Of a stretch of DNA of 64,000 bases, positions 16,349 to 24,374 are shown in pieces. Below the pieces are notes generated by a model. It saw only the letters and a list, made by a program, of their open reading frames with translations, did not search any database and was not told the origin of the DNA. Each line of letters starts with the position of its first letter. Position 1 is the stretch's first letter. The stretch spans positions 5,878,501 to 5,942,500 of the forward strand of contig NZ_CP021425.1 in the NCBI RefSeq assembly GCF_002162375.1. Reading direction: 5' to 3'. The stretch comes from Oleiphilus messinensis. GTDB lineage: Bacteria; Pseudomonadota; Gammaproteobacteria; Pseudomonadales; Oleiphilaceae. The position numbers were made by a program, and so were the translations under genes.

Positions 16349-17260
16349 ATGGACCTACGCCAACTGCAAATTTTTGTCGATGTTGTACAATGCGGCAGCT
16401 TTGCCGCCGTCGCCGATAAACAGGAGATTGACCCGTCTTCAGTGTCCCGTGCAATATCAGCTCTGGAGGCCGATTTGGCCCTCCGGCTGTTTCAACGATC
16501 CACGCGAAAACTGGCACTGACGGAAGCGGGAGAGCACTATTATCAACGAGTAAAGCCGATACTGGATGAACTGGCCAGTGCAGGGGATGACGCGAAATCT
16601 CTGGTTTCCGTGCCCAGTGGCAAATTAAAATTGACCGCATCCGTCGCGTTTGGTCAAGTTTGGCTGTTGGAGCGCCTTGATCGCTTTATGGTGGCTTACC
16701 CTGAAATCGAAATCGAACTGGTGTTATCTGACCATAACCTCGATCTCCTGGGCCAGGACATCGATGTCGCATTCAGGCTCGCTCCGGCACTCGACACCAA
16801 TTTGATCGGGACAAAGCTTTTCGCAACCCGGTATCACGTTTGTGCGAGTCCTGACTATTTGAAAAATCACCCACCCTTGGCGACGCCTCAGGATTTGATA
16901 CAACATAACGCAGTAGTACTGAATATGCCGGGTTATCGAACTCGCTGGCACTTCAGACACCGTAACGGAAGCATCGATGAAGTCGATATTCGGTCTCGTC
17001 TCGCGGTTTCCAGCGCATTGGCGTTGCTGGATAGTGCACTTAAGGGCCGCGGCCCCGTGCTGATCGCCGATTGGCTGGTGCAGGCGCACTTAGTCAGTGG
17101 CGCCTTGATTAACCCGTTTCCCGATTACCGGGTGACGGCGACAGATTTTGAAACAGCGGCCTGGTTGCTCTACCCGTCGCGTCAATACCTACCTCACAAA
17201 ACACGGGTTTTGATTGACTTTATCAAAGCTCAAATCGCAAAAGCACCTATACTGTCGTAG
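16349..17260 (+). CDS. LysR-family transcriptional regulator
   Basis: 303 residues. N-terminal winged helix: MDLRQLQIFVDVVQCGSFAA, DPSSVSRAISALEADLALRL, FQRSTRKLALTEAG. The C-terminal part is the usual two-lobe effector domain (LKLTASVAFGQVWLLERLDR, PEIEIELVLSD). It resembles the CrgA/DsdC-like group with RSTR and NLIGTKLF elements. The likely target is the cupin-to-asparagine-synthase-like gene row immediately downstream, since LysR genes usually control a neighbour; here that neighbour is on the same strand rather than divergent. Confidence 0.9.
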   Translation: MDLRQLQIFVDVVQCGSFAAVADKQEIDPSSVSRAISALEADLALRLFQRSTRKLALTEAGEHYYQRVKPILDELASAGDDAKSLVSVPSGKLKLTASVAFGQVWLLERLDRFMVAYPEIEIELVLSDHNLDLLGQDIDVAFRLAPALDTNLIGTKLFATRYHVCASPDYLKNHPPLATPQDLIQHNAVVLNMPGYRTRWHFRHRNGSIDEVDIRSRLAVSSALALLDSALKGRGPVLIADWLVQAHLVSGALINPFPDYRVTATDFETAAWLLYPSRQYLPHKTRVLIDFIKAQIAKAPILS

Positions 17261-17310
17261 TACGTTATTAACTGTCTCAGTACGTTATTAACTGTCTCAG
17301 TACGTTATTA
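17259..17310. repeat. 20-bp tandem repeat (2.6 copies) after the LysR stop
   Basis: AGTACGTTATTAACTGTCTC occurs twice in full (17259-17278, 17279-17298), then 12 bases of a third copy. The first unit begins inside the LysR stop codon. It fills the gap ahead of the cupin gene and contains GTTATTAAC-like palindromic bases that could bind a regulator, or may just be slippage. Confidence 0.8.
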
Positions 17311-17324
17311 CTTCAAAATCAGCT

Positions 17325-18086
17325 ATGAACGAAACATTTAAACATTGGGAAACCTATTGGGGTGAACTTGTCCCAGCGGACAATAGTCCACTGGTGACAA
17401 CGCTTTTCGGCTATGAGACGGTTACGCCCGTTCACCAGAACAATCCTGGTCAGGTGCGAATAGCGGATTCCGGTGCCTGTTTCGGTTTCATTACTCAGGG
17501 GCGGGCTCGAATTTCTGACCATCAAATCGACTGGCAACTGCGCTCTGGCCAATGGTTCGTCAGTGCATCCGGTCTCACGCTGGAGCTCGACCCGGAGACG
17601 CGACTTTTTATCGCCCAAAGACAAGGTTACCGGGGATTATACGCGATGGGTGGACCCGTCGAGCAGGCTGGTCGATTGCGCTACATCGATGGCTGTTCCG
17701 ACACCTTGCTTGGCGCACCGCCCGTACAGGGCGATCCATGCTTGAATCTGCTGCACTTCCCGGCGGGCATTGAACAAACCCAGCATACCCATCCCAGTTT
17801 GCGCGCCGGCATTGTCGCGAGCGGCATGGGCGAGTGCGTTACACCGACGGGAAATACACGCCTCACACCCGGAAAAATTTTTCACATTCCAGCACAGGCC
17901 CAACACAGCTTTCGAACCGGCAACACGGCAATGGATATTATCGCTTTTCACCCGGATAGTGATTGGGGGCCAACGCACGAAAACCACCCCATGCTAAACC
18001 GGACCTGGGTGGATGGGAAAAAAATCCAGAACAGCAGCAATAAACACATACCACGGGCACTGATACAAGGTCAGGAGATCAGCTAA
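17325..18086 (+). CDS. Cupin-fold protein
   Basis: 253 residues, no signal peptide. The C-terminal half has a clear cupin motif: QTQHTHPSLRAGIVASGMG (metal-binding His pair) and PGKIFHIPAQAQHSF with a later His. The N-terminal half (SGACFGFITQGRARISDHQI, LRSGQWFVSASG) is a second, metal-poor cupin barrel, so this is a bicupin. The reaction cannot be told from sequence. It sits 1 base ahead of the zinc-ribbon protein gene, so the two are probably co-translated. No strong ribosome site is visible at the chosen start. Confidence 0.72.
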   Translation: MNETFKHWETYWGELVPADNSPLVTTLFGYETVTPVHQNNPGQVRIADSGACFGFITQGRARISDHQIDWQLRSGQWFVSASGLTLELDPETRLFIAQRQGYRGLYAMGGPVEQAGRLRYIDGCSDTLLGAPPVQGDPCLNLLHFPAGIEQTQHTHPSLRAGIVASGMGECVTPTGNTRLTPGKIFHIPAQAQHSFRTGNTAMDIIAFHPDSDWGPTHENHPMLNRTWVDGKKIQNSSNKHIPRALIQGQEIS

Positions 18087-18087
18087 C

Positions 18088-19047
18088 ATGCGTTGTCCAC
18101 AGTGCCAACATGACCAAAAATACAAATATGGACTGGTCTGCCAGGGCTGCGGATACCGGTTTGTTTTCGACAAGCGTCAATGCGGCTTCACGGACGGACG
18201 TTTTTTTGCTGCGATCCGGGTTGCCAGCCAGGAAGGAACTGCCCACTTCACCAGTAATCAGCTTTATGCCGTTTTTGCCCTGAAACAATTGAATCGCTTT
18301 GCCTGGCTGGGGATTACCATCGTCTTTGGTCTCATTCCCGGAATCATCCTCAGTATTGTGCAGGAAAACGGATGGTTTCTCCTCCTCACCCTGCTTGCCG
18401 GAATCGCTGGCGCGCTCTTTCATTATTCCGGAATGCGCAAATCCCCCATCAAACCCGCGCAGTTTCGCAGTTATCTGGCACGCTGGAAGAAAAAAGGCTA
18501 TACCCGGTTTATGGACCACTATATCGACAAGCCCACCCTGCATGAGCCGCCGCCTGAATGGCCGGAGCGGGACATGTACGACTATGGCGCAGAACGATTA
18601 CTACTTGTGGAGAAAGATTACCTGGTCGACTGGCTGGTTAAGAACAATCTGCACACGGATCACCGTTCCCTGATCATGTCCATCAACGGGTACCCTGATT
18701 ACCTTCTACCAAAGGCAAACCGGTTACTCGAACAACGACCAGACCTCCCGGTTTATCTTTTACACCATGCCAGCGGCGTGGCGATGGCCACAACGTTAAC
18801 ATCCAGCAAGAAGTTCCGGATTAAAGATCATCCAGTCACTGATTTGGGCGTTTTCCCCCATCAAATGACCCGCATAAAAGGCTTCAAACACTTACCCATA
18901 ACAGCCAAGCTCGCCCCGGTCGACCTTATGGCTGGCGGGCCATTGTTTCAACTCCTTGCCAATGCCATTGCACAGTCTCAATCCATGTATGAAGCTGACG
19001 ATGACGACCTGTGGAGCTTTGCCCTGGAGTTTAGTGACTTTGGGTAA
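18088..19047 (+). CDS. Zinc-ribbon membrane protein of unknown function
   Basis: 319 residues. The N-terminus MRCPQCQHDQKYKYGLVCQG holds a CxxC pair, with a second CxxC in CQGCG, forming a zinc ribbon. Two hydrophobic helices follow (about 70-92 and 96-112). The soluble C-terminal 200 residues include GAERLLLVEKDYLVDWLVKN and LPVYLLHHASGVAMATTLTS, hinting at a toprim or nucleotide-binding-like fold, but I do not recognise the family. An AGGAG ribosome site lies inside the end of the cupin gene. Placed between the cupin and the asparagine-synthase-like gene, so possibly one operon. Confidence 0.65.
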   Translation: MRCPQCQHDQKYKYGLVCQGCGYRFVFDKRQCGFTDGRFFAAIRVASQEGTAHFTSNQLYAVFALKQLNRFAWLGITIVFGLIPGIILSIVQENGWFLLLTLLAGIAGALFHYSGMRKSPIKPAQFRSYLARWKKKGYTRFMDHYIDKPTLHEPPPEWPERDMYDYGAERLLLVEKDYLVDWLVKNNLHTDHRSLIMSINGYPDYLLPKANRLLEQRPDLPVYLLHHASGVAMATTLTSSKKFRIKDHPVTDLGVFPHQMTRIKGFKHLPITAKLAPVDLMAGGPLFQLLANAIAQSQSMYEADDDDLWSFALEFSDFG

Positions 19048-19092
19048 GCTTTGGTTGTACTTTAATAAAACTCAGTTATTTCTGGATCGTGA

Positions 19093-20829
19093 ATGGGTGC
19101 ATTAATCGGCTATTTTGGCAAACCCGAAGCCAGTCTGTTAGCTGCCATGGGCAAGAAACTCAAACATCGCGGCCCTTTGCAGCAAATATCCCGAACCCCT
19201 TGGGGTGAATTGGGGCATTTGCACCGTCCAGTCCCCAAAAACTGCCGATGGTTGGTCGGCGGCTCATACCACAATGGTGACAATGCCATTGCGCTTGCCG
19301 GTTTCCTGACAAAACCTGAAAACACATCGCTCCCGGAATTACTTACAGCATTTCAAAGCGAAGGCATGGCGTTATTCAAGCGACTTCGGGGACAATTCTT
19401 ACTTGCCATAATGACTGAACAGGCACTTATACTGGTTCGCGATTCACTGGGGAATCGAACCGCATTCTGGGCCTACCATGATGCCCGATATTATTTTGCC
19501 TCTGAACCCAAGGCCATCTGGAGCAGCGCATCGCTCAACCGAACTCTGCGCCCTGAAGCGCTGGCGCAATATCTCTCATTCAGCTTTATTCCCGGTGCCG
19601 CTACCATGCTGCAAGAGATTCAGGAACTGCAACCGGGTCATGCACTCATACTGCCCCACAACACCCCACCTTCAAGTGTTTCATACCTTGATTATGATGC
19701 GCCCCGCCAACATCAATCTTATTCAGAAGCCGAGTGGGTCAGACAGTTCAAAGCGGCCCACCAGGCTGCTGTTGCCGAACGATTACCCGACCGGGATCCC
19801 ATTGCCGTATTCCTGTCCGGCGGTGTTGATTCCAGTGCCGTAACAGCGGAACTCTCAAAACAGGCGCCAGGTCGCATCCATAGCTTCGCGATTCATTTTG
19901 GCAGAAAATATCCTAACGAGTTGGAATTCGCCCGGATGGTCGCAACCCACTGCCATACGATCCACGAGGAAGTTCTCATCCAGCCCAGGGATTTTCTGCC
20001 CCGGCTGAGGCAGATAATCTGGACGTTAGACAATCCGATTGGTGATCCCATCACGGTCCCCAACTATGAACTGGCTGCACATGTTGCCCGGCTCACACCC
20101 TGGGTATTTAATGGCGAAGGAGGAGACCCTTTGTTCGGTGGTCCGAAAAACCTGAGCATGCTACTGCACCACTGGTATGGCGGTATTGAAAGGGATGCGG
20201 GTTTTAGAGAGCGCAATTATCTGGCATCCTACCGACGGGCCTATGAGGAGTGGCAATCCATTCTCACGCCGGACATTCGCCGGGAGATCGATCCCAAAAC
20301 TCACCTGGAAGACGTAATTGGCGACTATCTGAACCGGCCAAAGCCCGGCACATTCCTGAACAAACTAATGCTTTTGAACACACAACTCAAAGGGGCGCAT
20401 TTAATTCTACCCAAAGTAGAAGCCATGACCGGTGCACACCAGATCACAGCCCTCTCTCCCTTGTTCGATCAACGCCTGGCTGAACTCAGTTTTGCCATGC
20501 CCCCGACCTTAAAGCTACAGGGCGGTGTGGAAAAAATCGTATTAAAACGTGCATACGAACCCTATTTGCCCGCCAGAATCATAAAACGGCCTAAAAGCGG
20601 AATGCGAGTTCCGGTGCATTACTGGTTCCAGAAAGAAATGCGCCGTTACACCCAAAAAATACTGAGTAAAAAGTCGCTGGATCAAGCGGGTATCTTCGAC
20701 CCGAAGCGCGTAAAGCAAATCCTTGACTACGATCTCGATGATCGCAAAGGTCGCTATGGGATTCGACTGTGGATGTTGCTTACGTTCGAAATCTGGCGAC
20801 GTTTAACCATCGAGGGGGAACCGCTTTAA
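19093..20829 (+). CDS. Asparagine-synthase-like amide ligase lacking the glutaminase cysteine
   Basis: 578 residues. The C-terminal synthetase domain has the PP-loop SGGVDSS at residues 242-248 and a GEGGDPLFGG loop, so it should adenylate a carboxylate and form an amide. The N-terminal domain keeps the shape of a class II glutaminase (KLKHRGPLQQ, LRGQFLLAIM, LVRDSLGNRTAFW) but begins MGALIGYFG instead of MCGI: the Cys2 nucleophile is absent. It therefore probably uses free ammonia or an amine substrate, like beta-lactam synthetases and lasso-peptide cyclases of the same superfamily. No lasso precursor or B protein was found. Convergent with the TonB receptor gene. Confidence 0.85.
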   Translation: MGALIGYFGKPEASLLAAMGKKLKHRGPLQQISRTPWGELGHLHRPVPKNCRWLVGGSYHNGDNAIALAGFLTKPENTSLPELLTAFQSEGMALFKRLRGQFLLAIMTEQALILVRDSLGNRTAFWAYHDARYYFASEPKAIWSSASLNRTLRPEALAQYLSFSFIPGAATMLQEIQELQPGHALILPHNTPPSSVSYLDYDAPRQHQSYSEAEWVRQFKAAHQAAVAERLPDRDPIAVFLSGGVDSSAVTAELSKQAPGRIHSFAIHFGRKYPNELEFARMVATHCHTIHEEVLIQPRDFLPRLRQIIWTLDNPIGDPITVPNYELAAHVARLTPWVFNGEGGDPLFGGPKNLSMLLHHWYGGIERDAGFRERNYLASYRRAYEEWQSILTPDIRREIDPKTHLEDVIGDYLNRPKPGTFLNKLMLLNTQLKGAHLILPKVEAMTGAHQITALSPLFDQRLAELSFAMPPTLKLQGGVEKIVLKRAYEPYLPARIIKRPKSGMRVPVHYWFQKEMRRYTQKILSKKSLDQAGIFDPKRVKQILDYDLDDRKGRYGIRLWMLLTFEIWRRLTIEGEPL

Positions 20830-20871
20830 TCCTGGTTAGCAAGCAAGCCGGAACCTTCAGCCGATGCGGAA

Positions 20872-22974
20872 TCAGAACAGGTATTTCACGTTGCCCGTAA
20901 TCATACGACGCTCACCATATCCGCAATCCGTTCCTGCCGAACGACACCAGGAAACATAGGTCTTATCGGTGAGGTTTTTCGCATCAACACCAAAATCCCA
21001 GTCACCCAAACTGTAGCCCAGCATAGCATCGTACAATGTTGCAGAAGAAACCAGTGGTCCACCACCGAAACCAACATTATCGCCGTTATAACGCGCACCC
21101 AAACCAACTCGAATACCATTGGTGAAGTCATACTTGCCCCAAATAGAGGCCTGTTTTTCCGCTACATACGGCAATCGGGTTCCGGTTTCACCTTCTTCAG
21201 CTTTCAAGTCGGTATAAGTGGCAAGCAACTCCGCCTGGTCCCAGCGCTTTTTGACCTCAAGCTCCCAACCTTCCACAGTCGCACCAATTTGTCTGACACT
21301 GTCCGGCCGACTGTCCGGGACAACTCTTTTTTCCTCTTCAATGTCAAACCAGGCGAGGGATGCAGACAAATCCTTGTTGGGCGACAGATACTTCACGCCG
21401 ATTTCCTTCTGCTCACCGGTAGTCGGATCCAGACTGCCCCCTTGATCTGTCCCCAGATTGGGAACAAACGACTCGGCATAACTGATGTAAGGATTAATCC
21501 CCATATCAAATCGATACATTAAACCGATACGGCCAGTAATCTCCTTGTCTTCGCTTTTAACATTATCTGCTCCGGCGATAATGGTGGTCGTTTCGGAATC
21601 ATCCCGGCGCAGGGCAGCAGAAACCAGTGCATTCCCAATCTCCATGCTATCGACAATATAAATACCGGTTTGTACGATTTCATTATCCGGGCGATCAAAA
21701 GTATTCGCCAGGGCCGCACGATTCAGGTTGCCATACTGGGGATCATAGAGATTTATCGTACCACCCTGGCCATAACCGTAGAAATAGTTACCTTCTTTCC
21801 AAAGGGCGTCCTGTCGGTCGATACCGACGGTCAGAGTATGGCGCGTAATACCAATATCAAATTTGCCCTGGGCACGCACATCAAAGCTCAGCACATCCGT
21901 TTCACGGTCAACCTGATAAAGGGTACGAGTCGCATTACCTTCATCATCGGGAACGACTCCAACATCGATCCAGTGCTCTCGGGTTTCTGCGGAGGAGTCT
22001 GACTTGCGCAATACACCAGAGACCTTCCAGTTTTCCGCCAACTTCTGATCAACAAACAATGTGACTTCCGTTCTTTCACGGTCATAGCGATCCCAACCGG
22101 GCTCACCAACGAACGTGTTTGTCGGAATACGACCTCTCGGGGCGGGATCAATGGTGCCCCGAGAGGGCAAAAACTGGGCCGATACCTGCCCTTTGTTCTC
22201 CTGTCGATTCAACAACAATGTTATTTCGGTCCCGTTTTGGGGTTTCCAAGTGATAGAAGGCGCTAATACATAGCCATCATCATCGACATGGTCAACCTGG
22301 GTCCCGCTATCGCGCCCAAGTGCCACGAGCCGGAATAGCCATTTCCCATCATCGGTGACTGGTCCGGTAATGTCCGTGGCCAGCTGTTTTCGCTCATGGG
22401 ACCCGACTTGCGCCCAAATTTCCCCTTGTGCTTCCGGTTTAGGTAATTTGGACACGCCATTCACAATCCCCCCCAGATCAGATTGTCCATATAGTGAGGA
22501 AGAAGGCCCCTTCAGGACTTCAATGTGCTCCAGAGAATAAACGTTGGTTCGCACACTATTATAGGAACCGTAAATCGATCTTAAACCATCCAGATAATCC
22601 GAAGCATTAAGACCACGCACATACTTCCAGTCGCCCCGGGTATCAAAGCCAAAATTTCCGGCATAAACACCTGAGGTATACAGTAATGCATCCTGAATAT
22701 TCTTGGCACCGGTGTCGCGAATAAACTGCTGATTCACCACACTGATCGAAGCGGGCGTCTCGTGCACGCTCAATCCTTGTTTGAAAGACTGGCTGACTCG
22801 ATCCTGGTTGATGAAAGAATTGTCTTGCTCACCCTTAATCTCGATAGGTGCAAGCGTCTTGACTTGCTCCGGACCCGGCTCTGCAGCGACTTTGCCCTTA
22901 TCGATTGCCTCTGCCACAACAATGGGGGACAAAATCAAACTGCCTGCACCGACCAAAAGTAACGATTTTTTCAT
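20872..22974 (-). CDS. TonB-dependent siderophore receptor
   Basis: 700 residues from the ATG at 22974 (a TTG four codons earlier is possible). Signal peptide MKKSLLLVGAGSLILSPIVV. A plug domain follows: HETPASISVVNQQFIRDTGA, YVRGLNASDYLDGLR, EHIEVLKGPSSSLYGQSDLG. The barrel ends LTDKTYVSWC and finishes in a terminal aromatic (KYLF), as expected for BamA-dependent insertion. The plug sequence fits the ferric-siderophore (FhuA/FpvA-like) group. No TonB box was picked out with certainty. Fur-like sites upstream support iron control; the ligand is unknown. Confidence 0.93.
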   Translation of the reverse strand: MKKSLLLVGAGSLILSPIVVAEAIDKGKVAAEPGPEQVKTLAPIEIKGEQDNSFINQDRVSQSFKQGLSVHETPASISVVNQQFIRDTGAKNIQDALLYTSGVYAGNFGFDTRGDWKYVRGLNASDYLDGLRSIYGSYNSVRTNVYSLEHIEVLKGPSSSLYGQSDLGGIVNGVSKLPKPEAQGEIWAQVGSHERKQLATDITGPVTDDGKWLFRLVALGRDSGTQVDHVDDDGYVLAPSITWKPQNGTEITLLLNRQENKGQVSAQFLPSRGTIDPAPRGRIPTNTFVGEPGWDRYDRERTEVTLFVDQKLAENWKVSGVLRKSDSSAETREHWIDVGVVPDDEGNATRTLYQVDRETDVLSFDVRAQGKFDIGITRHTLTVGIDRQDALWKEGNYFYGYGQGGTINLYDPQYGNLNRAALANTFDRPDNEIVQTGIYIVDSMEIGNALVSAALRRDDSETTTIIAGADNVKSEDKEITGRIGLMYRFDMGINPYISYAESFVPNLGTDQGGSLDPTTGEQKEIGVKYLSPNKDLSASLAWFDIEEEKRVVPDSRPDSVRQIGATVEGWELEVKKRWDQAELLATYTDLKAEEGETGTRLPYVAEKQASIWGKYDFTNGIRVGLGARYNGDNVGFGGGPLVSSATLYDAMLGYSLGDWDFGVDAKNLTDKTYVSWCRSAGTDCGYGERRMITGNVKYLF

Positions 22975-23037
22975 TTGACTACCCAACTCTCTCCAAGAAA
23001 ACGCGAACTCTACACGATAGAAAAAGACAGATCAATA

Positions 23038-23122
23038 TGAGAAACATTACTATTAGCATTTGCATTATTAATCATAAAATATAAACGAACATTGCTTGCA
23101 TTTGTAAATAATTATCATTTAT
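23038..23122. promoter_or_regulatory. Candidate Fur boxes in the divergent promoter region
   Basis: Two AT-rich stretches between the TonB receptor and the DUF1624 gene resemble Fur boxes. GTAAATAATTATCATTTAT (23104-23122) matches the classical 19-bp box at 12 positions by my count; the TGAGAAACATTACTATTAGC stretch from 23038 shows NAT-triplet spacing typical of Fur arrays on the other strand. Position suits shared iron regulation of both directions. Inference only. Confidence 0.5.
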
Positions 23123-23224
23123 GAAAGAATTGAAACCTTCTCACTGAAATGGTGCACGCAGCAGAGCGCTCTGGTTTTTTGCATTCCAATCTCAGTTTTT
23201 CATCTTTTCGAGGAATTTATATCC

Positions 23225-24343
23225 ATGAATGCCACTACAGTTGATTCGAGCAGAATCAAAGCATTTGATTTGGCCCGTGGCCTCGCCGTTTTATTGATGA
23301 TGCTCATACACACTTTGGACTTCTATGGATCCAGTACAGTGCATGAAACAATGATCGGCGCTTCTTTTAAAGCGTTTGTCGGTTGGCCAGCAGCCTCTAC
23401 GTTTGTCTTTATCATGGGGATTTTCGTCGCTTACACCCCCAACGCGACATTGGCTCAGGGATTGAAGCGAGCCGCCATGCTGTTTGCTCTGGGCTACGTT
23501 CTGAACCTGTTCAGAGGCACAATCCCGATGTGGTTATCCATACAAATGGGCCTCGTCACCTATGAGGATTTGGGACCTCACACTCCACTTACAGAGTTTT
23601 TAATCGTTGACGTCCTCCAGTTTGCGGGAATTGCCTTTGCTGTGTGCAGCCTGCTGCAACACTATTTACCCAACCCAAAATATTGGTTAGCCACAGCACT
23701 GCTGGTTAATTTTGTGTCGCCCCTGCTTTGGGATATCAGCACTGGCAACCTATACCTCGATGAGCTTTTACAAATCTTTTGGGGCTATGAAGCACAAGGG
23801 GCCATATTCCCTCAATTCCCCTGGCTCACCTACCCCTTGGTTGGCATGGCATTTGGTGGCTGGCTAAAAACAAGTTCCAGTTTGCCTGACTTTTTCAGGC
23901 GTTCTTTCTGGATCGCCACTACCGGTATGGTGATCGGTCTCGGGATTATTTTCACCGATGTTGAGTTCCATTTGGCAGACAGTCTTCGCGGTGGACCCGG
24001 TTTAATTATTTGTATTTCCTGCTTCACGATATTGGTGCTTTGTGCCTGTCAGTTCATTGTTAACAGTATTCCCCACAATCCGATATTCGCCATACTTTAC
24101 ACCTGGAGTAAATACGTAACCGTCGTATACATCATACAGTGGCTGCTCGTTGGCTGGGGGCTGATGATCTTCGGTCTGCAAACCATGAACAGCAGCCAAG
24201 TCCTTATGGCCATGCTGGGTGTTGTGGTGCTCTCGGATCTGGGGATGCGGGTCTGGGTTAAAGCCACCACCTCCAACAACATCCAACGACATCCAACGAC
24301 ATCCAACAACATCAAAATCGCGGATGCCCAGGCCAGCGCTTGA
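23225..24343 (+). CDS. DUF1624 / heparan-alpha-glucosaminide N-acetyltransferase-like membrane protein
   Basis: 372 residues with about ten hydrophobic segments. The start, RIKAFDLARGLAVLLMMLIH, followed by FVGWPAASTFVFIMGIFVA, is the hallmark of the DUF1624/HGSNAT acyltransferase group, where the histidine after the first helix takes part in transmembrane acetyl transfer. The substrate is unknown. A tandem CATCCAAC(G/A)A DNA repeat near the 3' end encodes the run NNIQRHPTTSNNIK, probably recent slippage. It is divergent from the siderophore receptor and 31 bases ahead of the acylase gene. Confidence 0.75.
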   Translation: MNATTVDSSRIKAFDLARGLAVLLMMLIHTLDFYGSSTVHETMIGASFKAFVGWPAASTFVFIMGIFVAYTPNATLAQGLKRAAMLFALGYVLNLFRGTIPMWLSIQMGLVTYEDLGPHTPLTEFLIVDVLQFAGIAFAVCSLLQHYLPNPKYWLATALLVNFVSPLLWDISTGNLYLDELLQIFWGYEAQGAIFPQFPWLTYPLVGMAFGGWLKTSSSLPDFFRRSFWIATTGMVIGLGIIFTDVEFHLADSLRGGPGLIICISCFTILVLCACQFIVNSIPHNPIFAILYTWSKYVTVVYIIQWLLVGWGLMIFGLQTMNSSQVLMAMLGVVVLSDLGMRVWVKATTSNNIQRHPTTSNNIKIADAQASA

Positions 24344-24374
24344 ATCAACAATATCAGAGAAATAGGCACATAAA

